Source of the DNA: an uncultured Blautia sp.
GTDB lineage: Bacteria > Bacillota > Clostridia > Lachnospirales > Lachnospiraceae
Direction of reading: 5' to 3'
Length of the DNA: 64,000 bases
NCBI GenBank assembly: GCA_900540785.1
Contig: UQHF01000004.1
Location: 1-64,000, forward strand
The notes beneath the pieces are model-generated. The model searched no databases, was not told where the DNA came from, and worked only from the letters and a program-made list of their open reading frames with translations. Of the stretch, positions 44,478 to 52,430 are shown in pieces; the first letter of the stretch is position 1, and each line of letters starts with the position of its first letter. A program made the position numbers and the translations under genes.

Positions 44478-46957
44478 TGAAATCGTATTTATCCCTCGCT
44501 TTCAAAGAGTTAAAAGCACAAAAAGTGATGGCAGCACTCATTCTGATCGCAGTAATACTCTCAAGTATTATGACAACTGCTGTCGGACAATCTCTTGGTA
44601 TTTTACAATCTATGAGAATAGAGCAGGCTTCTTCGCTAAATGGCGATCGTTATGCCACATTTCATCAAATCAAAGAAAAAGAAAAACTGCAGTTAGAAAA
44701 TGATAACCGACTTTATGATGTGGGCAGTTTCATTAACGTCGGAATTACTGAACTCGGGAATAGCGGTCTTAACTTATTTACACGCGAATACTCAGGAAAT
44801 GCCTTAGACGCATATCCTGCTATCAAAAAAATAAAAAAAGGCACATTGCCAGCTTTGCCATTTGAAATTGCACTGCCAGAAAACGCATTGCCATATTTAG
44901 GTGAAGAAATCCACATTGGAGATACCATAACCTTACAAGCGCGAATATCCCGCATGGACGGAACACTGCCCGAATATTCCTACTCTGCCACTTATACCGT
45001 TTGCGGCATATTAGAAAGTAATTATATCGGGTATTCTACAGGAACTTTAAATGCTGTCGCAGGTGTCGGAACGGCTGCTTCTGTTTTGCCGGATAATTAT
45101 TTACTTTATTCAACAGATTTCAAGACAAAAGATACTTTACACTTCCAAACTATCATTGACGAATTGGCAAATAATCTTGGTATTGATAATTCAAATATAC
45201 AATATAACTGGATTTTGTTAGACGCACTTGGTATTTCTTACAGAGAAGCAGGAAAGTCTGATACGGATACAGGTTTTTCTTTTATGACGCTTGCCAGTAT
45301 CATGGTTGGCATACTTGTACTGCTTGCAGCGGGTCTGGTAATTTATAATATTTTGAAAATAGCTGTAACCAAACGAATCAAAGAATACGGAACACTTAGA
45401 GCTATCGGAAGTGAACGCAGGCAAATTTACAGTTTGGTTTCTCTTCAACTTTTAATTTTATGCGGTATCGGTATTCCTATTGGTATTTTAATTGGCTCGT
45501 TATCTGCAAAAGGTATTTTAATCGCTGCCACAGGTGTTCTAAATCCCGATTTATTTATGACAAACAGTACAATGGAACTTAATCAGATAATTCACGAAAC
45601 AAAACCTGATAACTTTCTTCTATATTTTGTAAGTGGAGCCATAACATTGATATTTTCAATGTCAGCAGCATTTCCGGCTGCAAGATATGCTTCTCATGTA
45701 TCGCCTGCCGTTGCCATTTCGGGGCAAAGTATAAAAATAAAGCGTCGTGGTCGTAAAGAAAAAGTCATTCGTAATTTTGAATCCTACTATGCAAGATTGA
45801 ACTTAAAGCGCGGACGCGGCAGGACTGTTATTACTATCCTCTCATTAATTATGAGTATTACTGTTTTTGTATCCTTACAAAGTTTTACGGCACTCCTTGA
45901 TACAAGTAAAAATGTACGGGATATGACTTTGGGCGATTATGCAGTTACAAATGAAAGTATTGGAATTCCCCCGGAAAGCGTATCTGAAATTCGTAATAAC
46001 GAACTGGTAGAAAATTTAGCAACAACAAAATTATCTGTTTATACTCAAGACGCGACTGGAAGTATTCCGATTGAACTTGACTTTAAACTCCAACCTGCAG
46101 AAAGTTTTCAAATTGCAGGTATAGATGATACCCGTTTAATTTCTTCTGTAAATGGTTTATCAGAACAAGATAAAGCTGATTTGTTATCCGGAACAGCGTG
46201 TATTGTTAAAAATCCAATTCCATTTTCTTATGAGGGGGAAAATTTTGAAAATACTTCCTTTGAGTATAACGATACCATACTGGTTAATAAATACAAGCTG
46301 CGCGTTGTGGGTATTGCCAATGCGGCTGTTACAATTAACAACGAGGGCTTTACAAATGGGGTACAGATAATAGTCAGTGATAAAACATATGACCTGCTGA
46401 CAGCAAATAATTATTATTTGGAAGTTTATCCAACCTTAAAGTCCCAGGTGGATCATGCGCAATTCGAAACATGGCTGGATAATTGGTGTGATGAAAACAC
46501 AGGCAGTCATTGGATTTCCTATCAGCAGACAGCCAAACAACTTGAAGAAAGCTTCAAGCAAATCAGCATGTTATGCTGGTGGCTTATCTTCTTTATTGGT
46601 TTTATCGGAATACTAAATATTGTGAATACCGTTTACAGTAATATCCACACCCGTATTGCTGAAATCGGTATGCAGCGGGCAATCGGCATGAGCGCAAACA
46701 GTCTTTACAAAACTTTTTTGTGGGAGGGTGCTTATTACGGAATGATTGCATCTATAATTGGCGGTATCTTAGGATACATTTGCACCATATTTATAAATGC
46801 CGCTACAACAAATCGTCTACAATTTGTTTCTATTCCATATTTATCAATTATCGAAGCGGCACTCATATCCATTGTGGCCTGCTTGTCAGCAACAGCTATC
46901 CCTTTGCGTTCTATTGCAAAAATGAGTATCGTGAACTCGATTGAAACAACTGAATAG
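44477..46957 (+). CDS. FtsX-type ABC permease (large, two FtsX domains)
   Basis: An 826-residue permease. N-terminal membrane segment (about 20-40), outer domain of about 230 residues, three segments with the first FtsX domain (RIKEYGTLRAIGSERRQIYSLV), a central segment near residue 455, second outer domain, and a C-terminal FtsX domain (IHTRIAEIGMQRAIGMSANSLYKTFLWEG). Such transporters are mechanotransmitters or antimicrobial-peptide resistance systems rather than classic pumps. Under control of the upstream two-component system. Confidence 0.9.
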   Translation: MKSYLSLAFKELKAQKVMAALILIAVILSSIMTTAVGQSLGILQSMRIEQASSLNGDRYATFHQIKEKEKLQLENDNRLYDVGSFINVGITELGNSGLNLFTREYSGNALDAYPAIKKIKKGTLPALPFEIALPENALPYLGEEIHIGDTITLQARISRMDGTLPEYSYSATYTVCGILESNYIGYSTGTLNAVAGVGTAASVLPDNYLLYSTDFKTKDTLHFQTIIDELANNLGIDNSNIQYNWILLDALGISYREAGKSDTDTGFSFMTLASIMVGILVLLAAGLVIYNILKIAVTKRIKEYGTLRAIGSERRQIYSLVSLQLLILCGIGIPIGILIGSLSAKGILIAATGVLNPDLFMTNSTMELNQIIHETKPDNFLLYFVSGAITLIFSMSAAFPAARYASHVSPAVAISGQSIKIKRRGRKEKVIRNFESYYARLNLKRGRGRTVITILSLIMSITVFVSLQSFTALLDTSKNVRDMTLGDYAVTNESIGIPPESVSEIRNNELVENLATTKLSVYTQDATGSIPIELDFKLQPAESFQIAGIDDTRLISSVNGLSEQDKADLLSGTACIVKNPIPFSYEGENFENTSFEYNDTILVNKYKLRVVGIANAAVTINNEGFTNGVQIIVSDKTYDLLTANNYYLEVYPTLKSQVDHAQFETWLDNWCDENTGSHWISYQQTAKQLEESFKQISMLCWWLIFFIGFIGILNIVNTVYSNIHTRIAEIGMQRAIGMSANSLYKTFLWEGAYYGMIASIIGGILGYICTIFINAATTNRLQFVSIPYLSIIEAALISIVACLSATAIPLRSIAKMSIVNSIETTE

Positions 46958-46994
46958 TTCTCAATGGATACCTTACCCCAGTTATTCAAAAACA

Positions 46995-47034
46995 AGGCGA
47001 TTTTAAAAATAACTATTAAAATCGCCTCGTTTTT
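46995..47034. terminator. Bidirectional intrinsic terminator
   Basis: AGGCGATTTTAA (46995-47006) / TTAAAATCGCCT (47016-47027), then CGTTTTTC; the opposite strand also ends in TTGTTTTTG. It separates the convergent FtsX-type permease and thi operon. Confidence 0.85.
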
Positions 47035-47038
47035 CTAA

Positions 47039-47863
47039 TTACTCCTTTAAACTCTGCGCGTATTTCCCCTGCAGATCAAACCCATGATCCATAGGTCCGG
47101 AACCTTTCCCCAGATCAAGCATCGCGGCAAGAGCAGCAGAAATATAATCTTTGGCTCTCTGCACAGATTCGGCAAGAGGAAATCCTTTCGCAAGATTAGA
47201 GGCAATGGCACTGGAAAGGGTACAGCCAGTGCCGTGAGTATTCGGATTATGGATACGCTTTCCTTCAAACCACTGGAATCTGCCATTTTCATAAAGCAGA
47301 TCATTGGCATCGTTGATGCTGTGACCGCCTTTCAGAAGAACCGCACAGTGACAGGTATCTCCAATCTGCTTCGCGGCAGTGAGCATATCTTCCTTTGTTT
47401 TAATGGACATATCAGAGAGAACTTCTGCTTCCGGAATATTTGGTGTCACAAGGACAGCGGTGGGCAGCAGTTCCTCGATCAGAGTCTGCACCGCATCATT
47501 TTTCATCAGAGCAGAACCGGAAGTTGCTACCATTACAGGATCCACTACCACATTCTTTGCCTGATAATATTTAAGTCTGTCTGCAATCACACGAATCAGC
47601 TCGCTTGATGATACCATACCGATTTTTACAGCATCCGGATAAATATCCTCAAATACAGCATCAAGCTGTTTTTCCAGAAAATCAGATGTAACTTCCTGAA
47701 TTGCCCTTACACCCGTTGTATTTTGAGCAGTGAGCGCTGTGACAGCACTCATGCCATATACTCCATTCATGATCATTGTTTTCAGATCAGCCTGAATGCC
47801 GGCGCCTCCGCTGCAGTCGCTTCCTGCGATCGTCAATGCTGTTTTTAAATTCATAATTCTCAT
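47039..47863 (-). CDS. thiD: Hydroxymethylpyrimidine (phosphate) kinase
   Basis: A 274-residue ThiD. ALTIAGSDCSGGAGIQADLKTM, YGMSAVTALTAQNT, VVVDPVMVATSG, VTPNIPEAEVL, VLLKGGHS and NTHGTGCTLSSAIASNLAKG are the ribokinase-fold HMP kinase signatures. Phosphorylates HMP twice for coupling by ThiE. Start at ATG 47863 overlaps the thiE stop by 4 bp (ATGA). Last gene of the thiWMED transcript. Confidence 0.93.
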   Translation of the reverse strand: MRIMNLKTALTIAGSDCSGGAGIQADLKTMIMNGVYGMSAVTALTAQNTTGVRAIQEVTSDFLEKQLDAVFEDIYPDAVKIGMVSSSELIRVIADRLKYYQAKNVVVDPVMVATSGSALMKNDAVQTLIEELLPTAVLVTPNIPEAEVLSDMSIKTKEDMLTAAKQIGDTCHCAVLLKGGHSINDANDLLYENGRFQWFEGKRIHNPNTHGTGCTLSSAIASNLAKGFPLAESVQRAKDYISAALAAMLDLGKGSGPMDHGFDLQGKYAQSLKE

Positions 47864-48501
47864 GCTCTCACCATTTCTTCTGATAATTTGCGAAGCAGAC
47901 GACATTCCCCTTCAATATCCTCTGCTGCAAAAATCGCACTGACCAGTGCAACACCGTCAACGCCTGTACCGGAAAGCTGGGATATATTCGTTTTACTGAT
48001 ACCCCCTATCGCGACGACAGGAATCTCCACAGCAGAACAAATATCTCCCAGAACCTCTTTTGGCAGAACCTCTGCATCTGTTTTTGTGGAAGTTGAAAAT
48101 ACAGCTCCGACGCCAAGATAATCTGCACCATTTTTCACAGCTTCCATAGCTTCTTCTACTGAGTGGACAGAAACGCCGATTATCATATCCTTCCCAACTC
48201 TCTGCCGCACCCTGGAAGCCTCCATATCCTCCTGCCCCACATGGACTCCGTCCGCATGACATTTCATTGCAATTTCCACATTATCATTTATCAGAAATGG
48301 AACCTTATATTTTTTACAAAGGGCTGCCATTTCTATCGCTTCTCTCAGAAATTCTTCCCCGTTTAAGTTCTTTTCACGGAGCTGAATACAGGTTGCACCA
48401 CCTTTTAGCGCAGCCTCAACCTGTTCGTATAAACTTTGTCTTCCTGTCCACGCCCTATCCGTAACAGCGTAGAGCAGCATTGTTTTTTTATCGCACTTCA
48501 T
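47860..48501 (-). CDS. thiE: Thiamine-phosphate synthase
   Basis: A 213-residue ThiE TIM barrel: LYAVTDRAW, CIQLREKNLNGEEFLREA, FLINDNVEIAMKCHADGVHVGQEDM, IIGVSVHSVEEA, GADYLGVGAVFSTSTK and VVAIGGI. Joins HMP diphosphate and thiazole phosphate. ATG 48501 (AAAGGTG at 6 nt) is preferred to a GTG three codons earlier; it overlaps the thiM stop. Confidence 0.93.
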   Translation of the reverse strand: MKCDKKTMLLYAVTDRAWTGRQSLYEQVEAALKGGATCIQLREKNLNGEEFLREAIEMAALCKKYKVPFLINDNVEIAMKCHADGVHVGQEDMEASRVRQRVGKDMIIGVSVHSVEEAMEAVKNGADYLGVGAVFSTSTKTDAEVLPKEVLGDICSAVEIPVVAIGGISKTNISQLSGTGVDGVALVSAIFAAEDIEGECRLLRKLSEEMVRA

Positions 48502-49309
48502 ACTTTGCACCTTTCCCCAGTATTTCCGGAGTCATATTATAAACTGCATCAATAATATAATTTCTATAAGTAGCGTTTCCGTCCATTTCTGTAAGCCTGC
48601 TGTGCGCCACCTCGCCGGCATATCCCATAGCACAGACAGCCGCTGCCGCCGCTTCCAGAGGGTATTCCGGATTTGCCGTTACAAAGGCAGCCGTCATGGC
48701 AGAAAGCTGACAGCCCGTTCCGGTAATGGAAGACATCATAGAATGTCCATTTCGGATACAATACGCCTTTTTACTATCTGCAGCAACATCAATCGCCCCT
48801 GTGATCACAATGACAGCCCCTGTTTTCTCTGCAAACGCTTTGGCAAAAGCAACTGCCTCATCCAGGTTGTCTTCTGTTATCCTATCTGCCACATCTGCAT
48901 CTACACCTTTTGTTGTACCACTGCCGGACGCCAGGGTTTTGATTTCAGAAATGTTGCCCCGGATCACAGAAAACTTTACCTCTTTTAAAAGCCGCATTGC
49001 TGTATCTGTCCGTAATTTAGATGCCCCTGCTCCCACCGGGTCCAGTACAATGGGATGATTCAGTTCATTTGCCCGTTTTCCCGCAATCAGCATAGAATCA
49101 ATGGTACGGGTATTCAGTGTACCGATATTAATATTCAAACCTGCACAAATCTCGGTAATATCTGCCGCTTCATTCTTATCATCCGCCATAATGGGCGAAG
49201 CTCCACAGGCAAGCACAATGTTTGCACAATCATTGACTGTCACGTAGTTTGTGATATTGTGGATAAGCGGACATTTTTTTCTTACATTTTCAAGTATATT
49301 TTCAAACAT
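48488..49309 (-). CDS. thiM: Hydroxyethylthiazole kinase
   Basis: A 273-residue ThiM: HNITNYVTVNDCANIVLACGASPIMADD, LDPVGAGASKLRT, VIRGNISEIKTLASG, VVITGAIDVAAD and SSITGTGCQLSAMTAAF. Phosphorylates salvaged thiazole. Together with ThiW (uptake), ThiE and ThiD it forms a pure salvage operon: no thiazole or pyrimidine synthesis genes are present here. Confidence 0.93.
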   Translation of the reverse strand: MFENILENVRKKCPLIHNITNYVTVNDCANIVLACGASPIMADDKNEAADITEICAGLNINIGTLNTRTIDSMLIAGKRANELNHPIVLDPVGAGASKLRTDTAMRLLKEVKFSVIRGNISEIKTLASGSGTTKGVDADVADRITEDNLDEAVAFAKAFAEKTGAVIVITGAIDVAADSKKAYCIRNGHSMMSSITGTGCQLSAMTAAFVTANPEYPLEAAAAAVCAMGYAGEVAHSRLTEMDGNATYRNYIIDAVYNMTPEILGKGAKYEVR

Positions 49310-49324
49310 CTCTCTGCCTCCCTG

Positions 49325-49840
49325 CTATTGAATCGATTCCTGCATAGTATACAGAACGTTAGCTTTTTTTAAACTGTAAAGCAAAACTGCTGAAATAACT
49401 GCTCCGCCGACTGTGGAAATCAGGAATGGAATTATATAAGCATAAAAAGCAAGTCCTGCGGCACTTTGTCCCATAAAAAGAATTGCAATCGGATACGCAC
49501 ACAGTCCGCCAAGAATCGCTGTGCCAAAAACTTCTCCAACCAGTGTTCCGAAAAGATTCTCTGTTTTACTGTAGACCAGTCCGCACAGCAGCGCACCAAA
49601 CATACTCCCCGGAAAAGCCATCAGGCTTCCAAGACCAAGCAGATTTCGAATAAGAGACGCACCAAAAGCAACGCCTACTCCATACCCCGGTCCTAAGAGA
49701 ACCGCGCACAGTATGTTGATCATATGCTGCACAGGAGCGCATTTGCTCCCAAATACAGGAAAAGAAAACAGGCTTCCCACAACGGCAACTGCACAGAAAA
49801 CACCGGCAATCGCTAATTTTTTAATATTTATTTTTGTCAT
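49325..49840 (-). CDS. thiW: Thiamine-precursor ECF transporter S component
   Basis: A 171-residue membrane protein with about five to six segments. KKLAIAGVFCAVAVVGSLFSFPVFGSKCAPVQHMINILCAVLLGPGYG is the ThiW signature. It is thought to import hydroxyethylthiazole with the shared ECF ATPase module encoded elsewhere. ATG 49840 is used, with AAAGGAG about 10 nt upstream; the open frame extends 43 codons into the structured leader and is not coding there. First gene behind the TPP riboswitch. Confidence 0.88.
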   Translation of the reverse strand: MTKINIKKLAIAGVFCAVAVVGSLFSFPVFGSKCAPVQHMINILCAVLLGPGYGVGVAFGASLIRNLLGLGSLMAFPGSMFGALLCGLVYSKTENLFGTLVGEVFGTAILGGLCAYPIAILFMGQSAAGLAFYAYIIPFLISTVGGAVISAVLLYSLKKANVLYTMQESIQ

Positions 49841-49867
49841 ATTCATTTTCTCCTTTGAGTTAGTCAG

Positions 49868-50050
49868 GAAACGGCTGTGATCAGCGACGCTTCCAAAATA
49901 GATACAGTTATCCCTGATAACTGCGGAAGTTCGGTCGATACTCTCTGGTATCCTCTCACGCCGGAACACGGCTTCCCATCGCTGACATACAAGACTCAGG
50001 GCGCTCCCCCTCAGTCCGCCACATAAGTGGTCTCCGTTCCCCCTTTCTCA
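49868..50050 (-). ncRNA. Structured leader RNA of unknown class upstream of thiW
   Basis: Between the TPP riboswitch terminator and thiW the minus-strand RNA can fold into many helices (plus coordinates): TCAGCGA 49881-49887 with TCGCTGA 49979-49985 as a closing stem; inside it GCTTCC 49889-49894 with GGAAGT 49925-49930, the 8-bp hairpin CAGTTATC/GATAACTG 49905-49923, GATAC/GTATC 49937-49952 and GCCG/CGGC 49960-49972; outside it GACT.AGGG/CCCT.AGTC at 49993-50016 and CCAC/GTGG at 50019-50030. I do not recognise the class: it lacks the TPP, cobalamin and T-box signatures. Confidence 0.6.
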
Positions 50051-50061
50051 AAGATAGAATG

Positions 50062-50100
50062 CAAAATAAAACAGGAGACAAACCTTGCGGCGCCTCCTGT
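50062..50100 (-). terminator. Riboswitch-linked intrinsic terminator
   Basis: Minus strand ACAGGAG (50100-50094) pairs with CTCCTGT (50077-50071), followed by TTTATTTT. It lies just after the TPP aptamer and is its expected expression platform, turning off thiWMED when TPP is bound. Confidence 0.85.
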
Positions 50101-50114
50101 AAAAAATCCCTGTG

Positions 50115-50208
50115 TAATGACTTCCTACGGCGGCATTATCCGCATCAGGTTAAAGGGTCGAAGTTCGATTACTTCCTCTCAGCCTGCAAACACAAGCTCC
50201 CCTGTATT
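50115..50208 (-). ncRNA. TPP riboswitch (THI element)
   Basis: Minus-strand sequence has the conserved THI core in order: ACAGGGGAGC (50205-50196), GGCTGAGAGG, GACCCTTTAACCTGATG, GGATAATGCC and CGTAGGAAGT (ending near 50120). This aptamer binds thiamine pyrophosphate. A terminator follows at 50062-50100, so ligand binding should cause premature termination of the thiW-thiM-thiE-thiD transcript. Confidence 0.96.
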
Positions 50209-50221
50209 TATTCCGTCCATT

Positions 50222-50250
50222 ATTTTACCCCTGTTTTTCAAAAAATTCAA
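50222..50250 (-). promoter_or_regulatory. Promoter of the thi operon
   Basis: Minus strand TTGAAT (50250-50245), 17-bp spacer, TAAAAT (50227-50222). Transcription would start near 50215, immediately before the TPP aptamer. Confidence 0.75.
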
Positions 50251-50291
50251 GAGATTTTCTGAAAAATGGAAGAAAAACCTTATCACTTTTT

Positions 50292-51137
50292 TTATTTCGT
50301 TGCCTTTTTCGCAGAAATATCCGGAAGCTGGCAGCAATAAGCAATCCCAAGAGGCGTAACCAGAAGCGGATGAACCGGCTGATAAACCGGAAGCTTCAGG
50401 CGCTTCTCAAATACAGGCGTAAATTCGCGAAACATGGAAGAACCGCCTACAACATAAATAGCCGGAACATCATATCCTTTGATAAACTTTTCTGTTATTA
50501 AAGCCATTTTTTCTACAGTAGCTTTAATAACAGGGAATATTTCATCCTGCCTGTCCGTCTGCCTTTTCAGCAATTCCGCCTCTTCATAGGAAATACGATA
50601 ATGCCCCGCAACAGTCATCGTCATATGAGTTCCTCCAGTTGCTTCATCATCCGTATAAATTACTTTTCCGTTATTCAGAATGCTGATTCCTGTCGTACCA
50701 CCACCTACATCCACAACAGCGCCATCACTTATTTTCAATACAGCGGCGGCAGCAGTCGGCTCATCTACAATATTCGTCACTTCAAAACCGGCACCCTCCA
50801 ATACATAACCGATGCTCTTAACACTACCTTCAGATACTCCAGGTGGAATTGCTGCTGCCGCATAAGTAAGCTCCGTACCAAGTCTCTCTTCCAGTGTTTC
50901 TTTTAACTTTGTTACAAGTTGTACGCATTCATAATAATTTAAGATCACTCCATCCTGAATTGCGTGAGAAGGTGCGGAAATTCCAGCTATAGGACGATTT
51001 GCAGTATCCACAACAGCCAGCACGGTATTTGCAGTTCCAAGATCCACACCCACCTTTAATCTTCCTTTGAATTTTTTGCATTTACCTGTTTCTACAAGTT
51101 CTGCGAAATTTGACAGTGTTCTGTTTTTTAAATCCAT
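50292..51137 (-). CDS. eutJ: EutJ family Hsp70-like protein
   Basis: A 281-residue actin/Hsp70-fold ATPase of the EutJ family: KVGVDLGTANTVLAVVD (phosphate 1), DGVILNYYECVQLV, GFEVTNIVDEPTAAAAVL, GAVVDVGGGTTGISIL (phosphate 2), VVGGSSMFREFTPVFEKRL and LLVTPLGIAYCC. EutJ is thought to be a chaperone for ethanolamine-microcompartment enzymes, but no other eut or shell genes are in this window, so it is an orphan here. Preceded by GGAG; the promoter region of the thi operon lies downstream. Confidence 0.88.
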   Translation of the reverse strand: MDLKNRTLSNFAELVETGKCKKFKGRLKVGVDLGTANTVLAVVDTANRPIAGISAPSHAIQDGVILNYYECVQLVTKLKETLEERLGTELTYAAAAIPPGVSEGSVKSIGYVLEGAGFEVTNIVDEPTAAAAVLKISDGAVVDVGGGTTGISILNNGKVIYTDDEATGGTHMTMTVAGHYRISYEEAELLKRQTDRQDEIFPVIKATVEKMALITEKFIKGYDVPAIYVVGGSSMFREFTPVFEKRLKLPVYQPVHPLLVTPLGIAYCCQLPDISAKKATK

Positions 51138-51211
51138 TTTGCAACTCCATTTTACATTTTAATATTTGTTCTCTGTGATTTCTCCTGCTTCACACCAGCT
51201 ATTCTGAGTGC

Positions 51212-51976
51212 CTATAAAGCCAGTCCACACTCAAATGCCAACAGCATATATTTTTCAGCATTTGTAAGCCCGTATAACTGCAAATCCCGAATTTCCCATT
51301 TTTCGGAGCTGAGATTATCTGCCCCATATAGAAATTGTGCAAACGGAATATTTCTATACTGGGAAACTGCCAGCATTGAAGCGCATTCCATTTCAACAGT
51401 CAGGCACCCCTCCTGCCGCCGCTCCTGAATTGCTGAAACAGTTTCTCTGTAAATCGCATCAGAAGTCCATGTTTTTCCGCAAACATATGAATACCCGCAT
51501 TTTTCCAATGTGCTCTGAAGTATTTGAATCGAATGTTCCGTTGCTTTTATTTCTGTTGTCGGAGCGATGTAATGATAACTTGTCCCTTCATCGCGGACTG
51601 CGGAAACGGGGATAATAATATTCTTCTCTACTTTTTCGTCTTCCAGAACACCGCAGGAACCAAACAGCACAAACTTCTTTGCCCCCATTGCAATAATTTC
51701 TTCGAATCCAGCTACACACGCCGGCGCTCCTACCCGGGATAAATAAAAAGCAATCTCCTGATCTTTATACGAAATTTTGTAAACCGGCAATGCACCGTTT
51801 GCGGTGTACAGCTCTGCTATCTTTTCTGCATTCTTCATAGAAGCAAACTTCTGAATAATATTTTCAGAAAATGTAGAAACACAAATTTCCGGAAAATCTT
51901 TTATTTTTTTCGTTGTATCAAATGGGGTAAAAAGCGCTGGTTCTGTTATATTCTCTTTTTGAAAAATCGTCTTCAT
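51212..51976 (-). CDS. Nucleoside phosphorylase (uridine phosphorylase-like)
   Basis: A 254-residue PNP/UDP-family phosphorylase: SRVGAPACVAGFEEIIAMGAKKFVLFGSCGVL (phosphate site), KTWTSDAIYRET and the ribose-binding VEMECASMLAVSQYRNI. Cleaves a nucleoside with phosphate to base and ribose-1-phosphate. Followed by DUF3791, the truncated GNAT gene and Fic genes upstream on the same strand, but a shared function is not evident. Confidence 0.88.
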   Translation of the reverse strand: MKTIFQKENITEPALFTPFDTTKKIKDFPEICVSTFSENIIQKFASMKNAEKIAELYTANGALPVYKISYKDQEIAFYLSRVGAPACVAGFEEIIAMGAKKFVLFGSCGVLEDEKVEKNIIIPVSAVRDEGTSYHYIAPTTEIKATEHSIQILQSTLEKCGYSYVCGKTWTSDAIYRETVSAIQERRQEGCLTVEMECASMLAVSQYRNIPFAQFLYGADNLSSEKWEIRDLQLYGLTNAEKYMLLAFECGLAL

Positions 51977-51986
51977 GTACTTCTCC

Positions 51987-52217
51987 TTACTCTGGATCTT
52001 TCATTTTTTCCTTTTCCTGATACTCCAGCATTAACTCTTCCACAAGGTAAGCATCGCTCATACAGTGCATATCAGAAACACCATCCCGCATAAGCTGATA
52101 AACTTTAGAATAGTAAAAAAAACGAAGCGCTTCATCAAGGGAAAGTCCTTTTTGATTTGCAAAACTCTCAATTATACGACTGTATTTTTTTTGAAGCAAA
52201 ATCGGATTTGCCTTCAT
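51987..52217 (-). CDS. DUF3791 domain protein
   Basis: A 76-residue helical protein resembling the DUF3791 family (RRYSRIIESFANQ-type start, LSLDEALRFFYYSKVYQLMRDGVSDMHCMSDAYLVEEL). DUF3791 proteins usually neighbour DUF3990 genes and are suspected toxin-antitoxin or mobile-element accessories; no DUF3990 gene is here. Its ATG overlaps the stop of the truncated acetyltransferase gene upstream by 4 bp (ATGA). Confidence 0.7.
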   Translation of the reverse strand: MKANPILLQKKYSRIIESFANQKGLSLDEALRFFYYSKVYQLMRDGVSDMHCMSDAYLVEELMLEYQEKEKMKDPE

Positions 52218-52384
52218 ACAAGTTCACTCCCTCCAAAACGCAAAAGTTCCAGTGCTTTTTCTGTACTTTCTTTAATGTAGTTTTCTCTTGCTTCTTCTAT
52301 GCCAAACCAATCCGGTAGCGCTCCTAATATCTGTCTTGCAATTTTCTGTTTATTGTCATAATCCTCAATTAGCTTAATTTCCAT
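52214..52384 (-). pseudogene. GNAT acetyltransferase, N-terminal fragment
   Basis: A 56-codon reading frame: MEIKLIEDYDNKQKIARQIL, then ALPDWFGIEEARENYIKEST, then EKALELLRFGGSELV. The first 43 residues look like the N-terminus of a GNAT family acetyltransferase (pattern YxxKxxIAxxILxxLPxWFGIxEAxxxYI), but the acetyl-CoA-binding core is absent, so this is a truncated gene. GAGGAAG precedes the ATG. The stop overlaps the DUF3791 start, suggesting that the fragment is still translated and coupled. Confidence 0.65.
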
Positions 52385-52406
52385 CTTCTTCCTCTGCGTA
52401 ACTTCT

Positions 52407-52424
52407 AAGTATTTATAAATACTT
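52407..52424. promoter_or_regulatory. 18-bp perfect palindrome between fic and the GNAT fragment
   Basis: AAGTATTTATAAATACTT at 52407-52424 is fully self-complementary and lies in the 46-bp gap after the fic stop. It could be an operator or a weak hairpin; no T-run follows it on the transcribed strand. Confidence 0.4.
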
Positions 52425-52430
52425 TCCTTT

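Noticed and set aside
49841..49969. N-terminal 43-codon extension of thiW
   Set aside because: It lies in the structured leader; AAAGGAG directly before ATG 49840 and the ThiW family start exclude it.
49868..50050. Cobalamin riboswitch, T-box or second TPP aptamer
   Set aside because: GTGAGAGG and GGGAA words recall TPP and cobalamin RNAs, but the GCCACTG block, the T-box GGTGG/ACCGCG pairing and the TPP GGATAATGCC core are absent.
52407..52424. Terminator for fic
   Set aside because: The palindrome is AT-only in its core and has no T-run after it on the transcribed strand.
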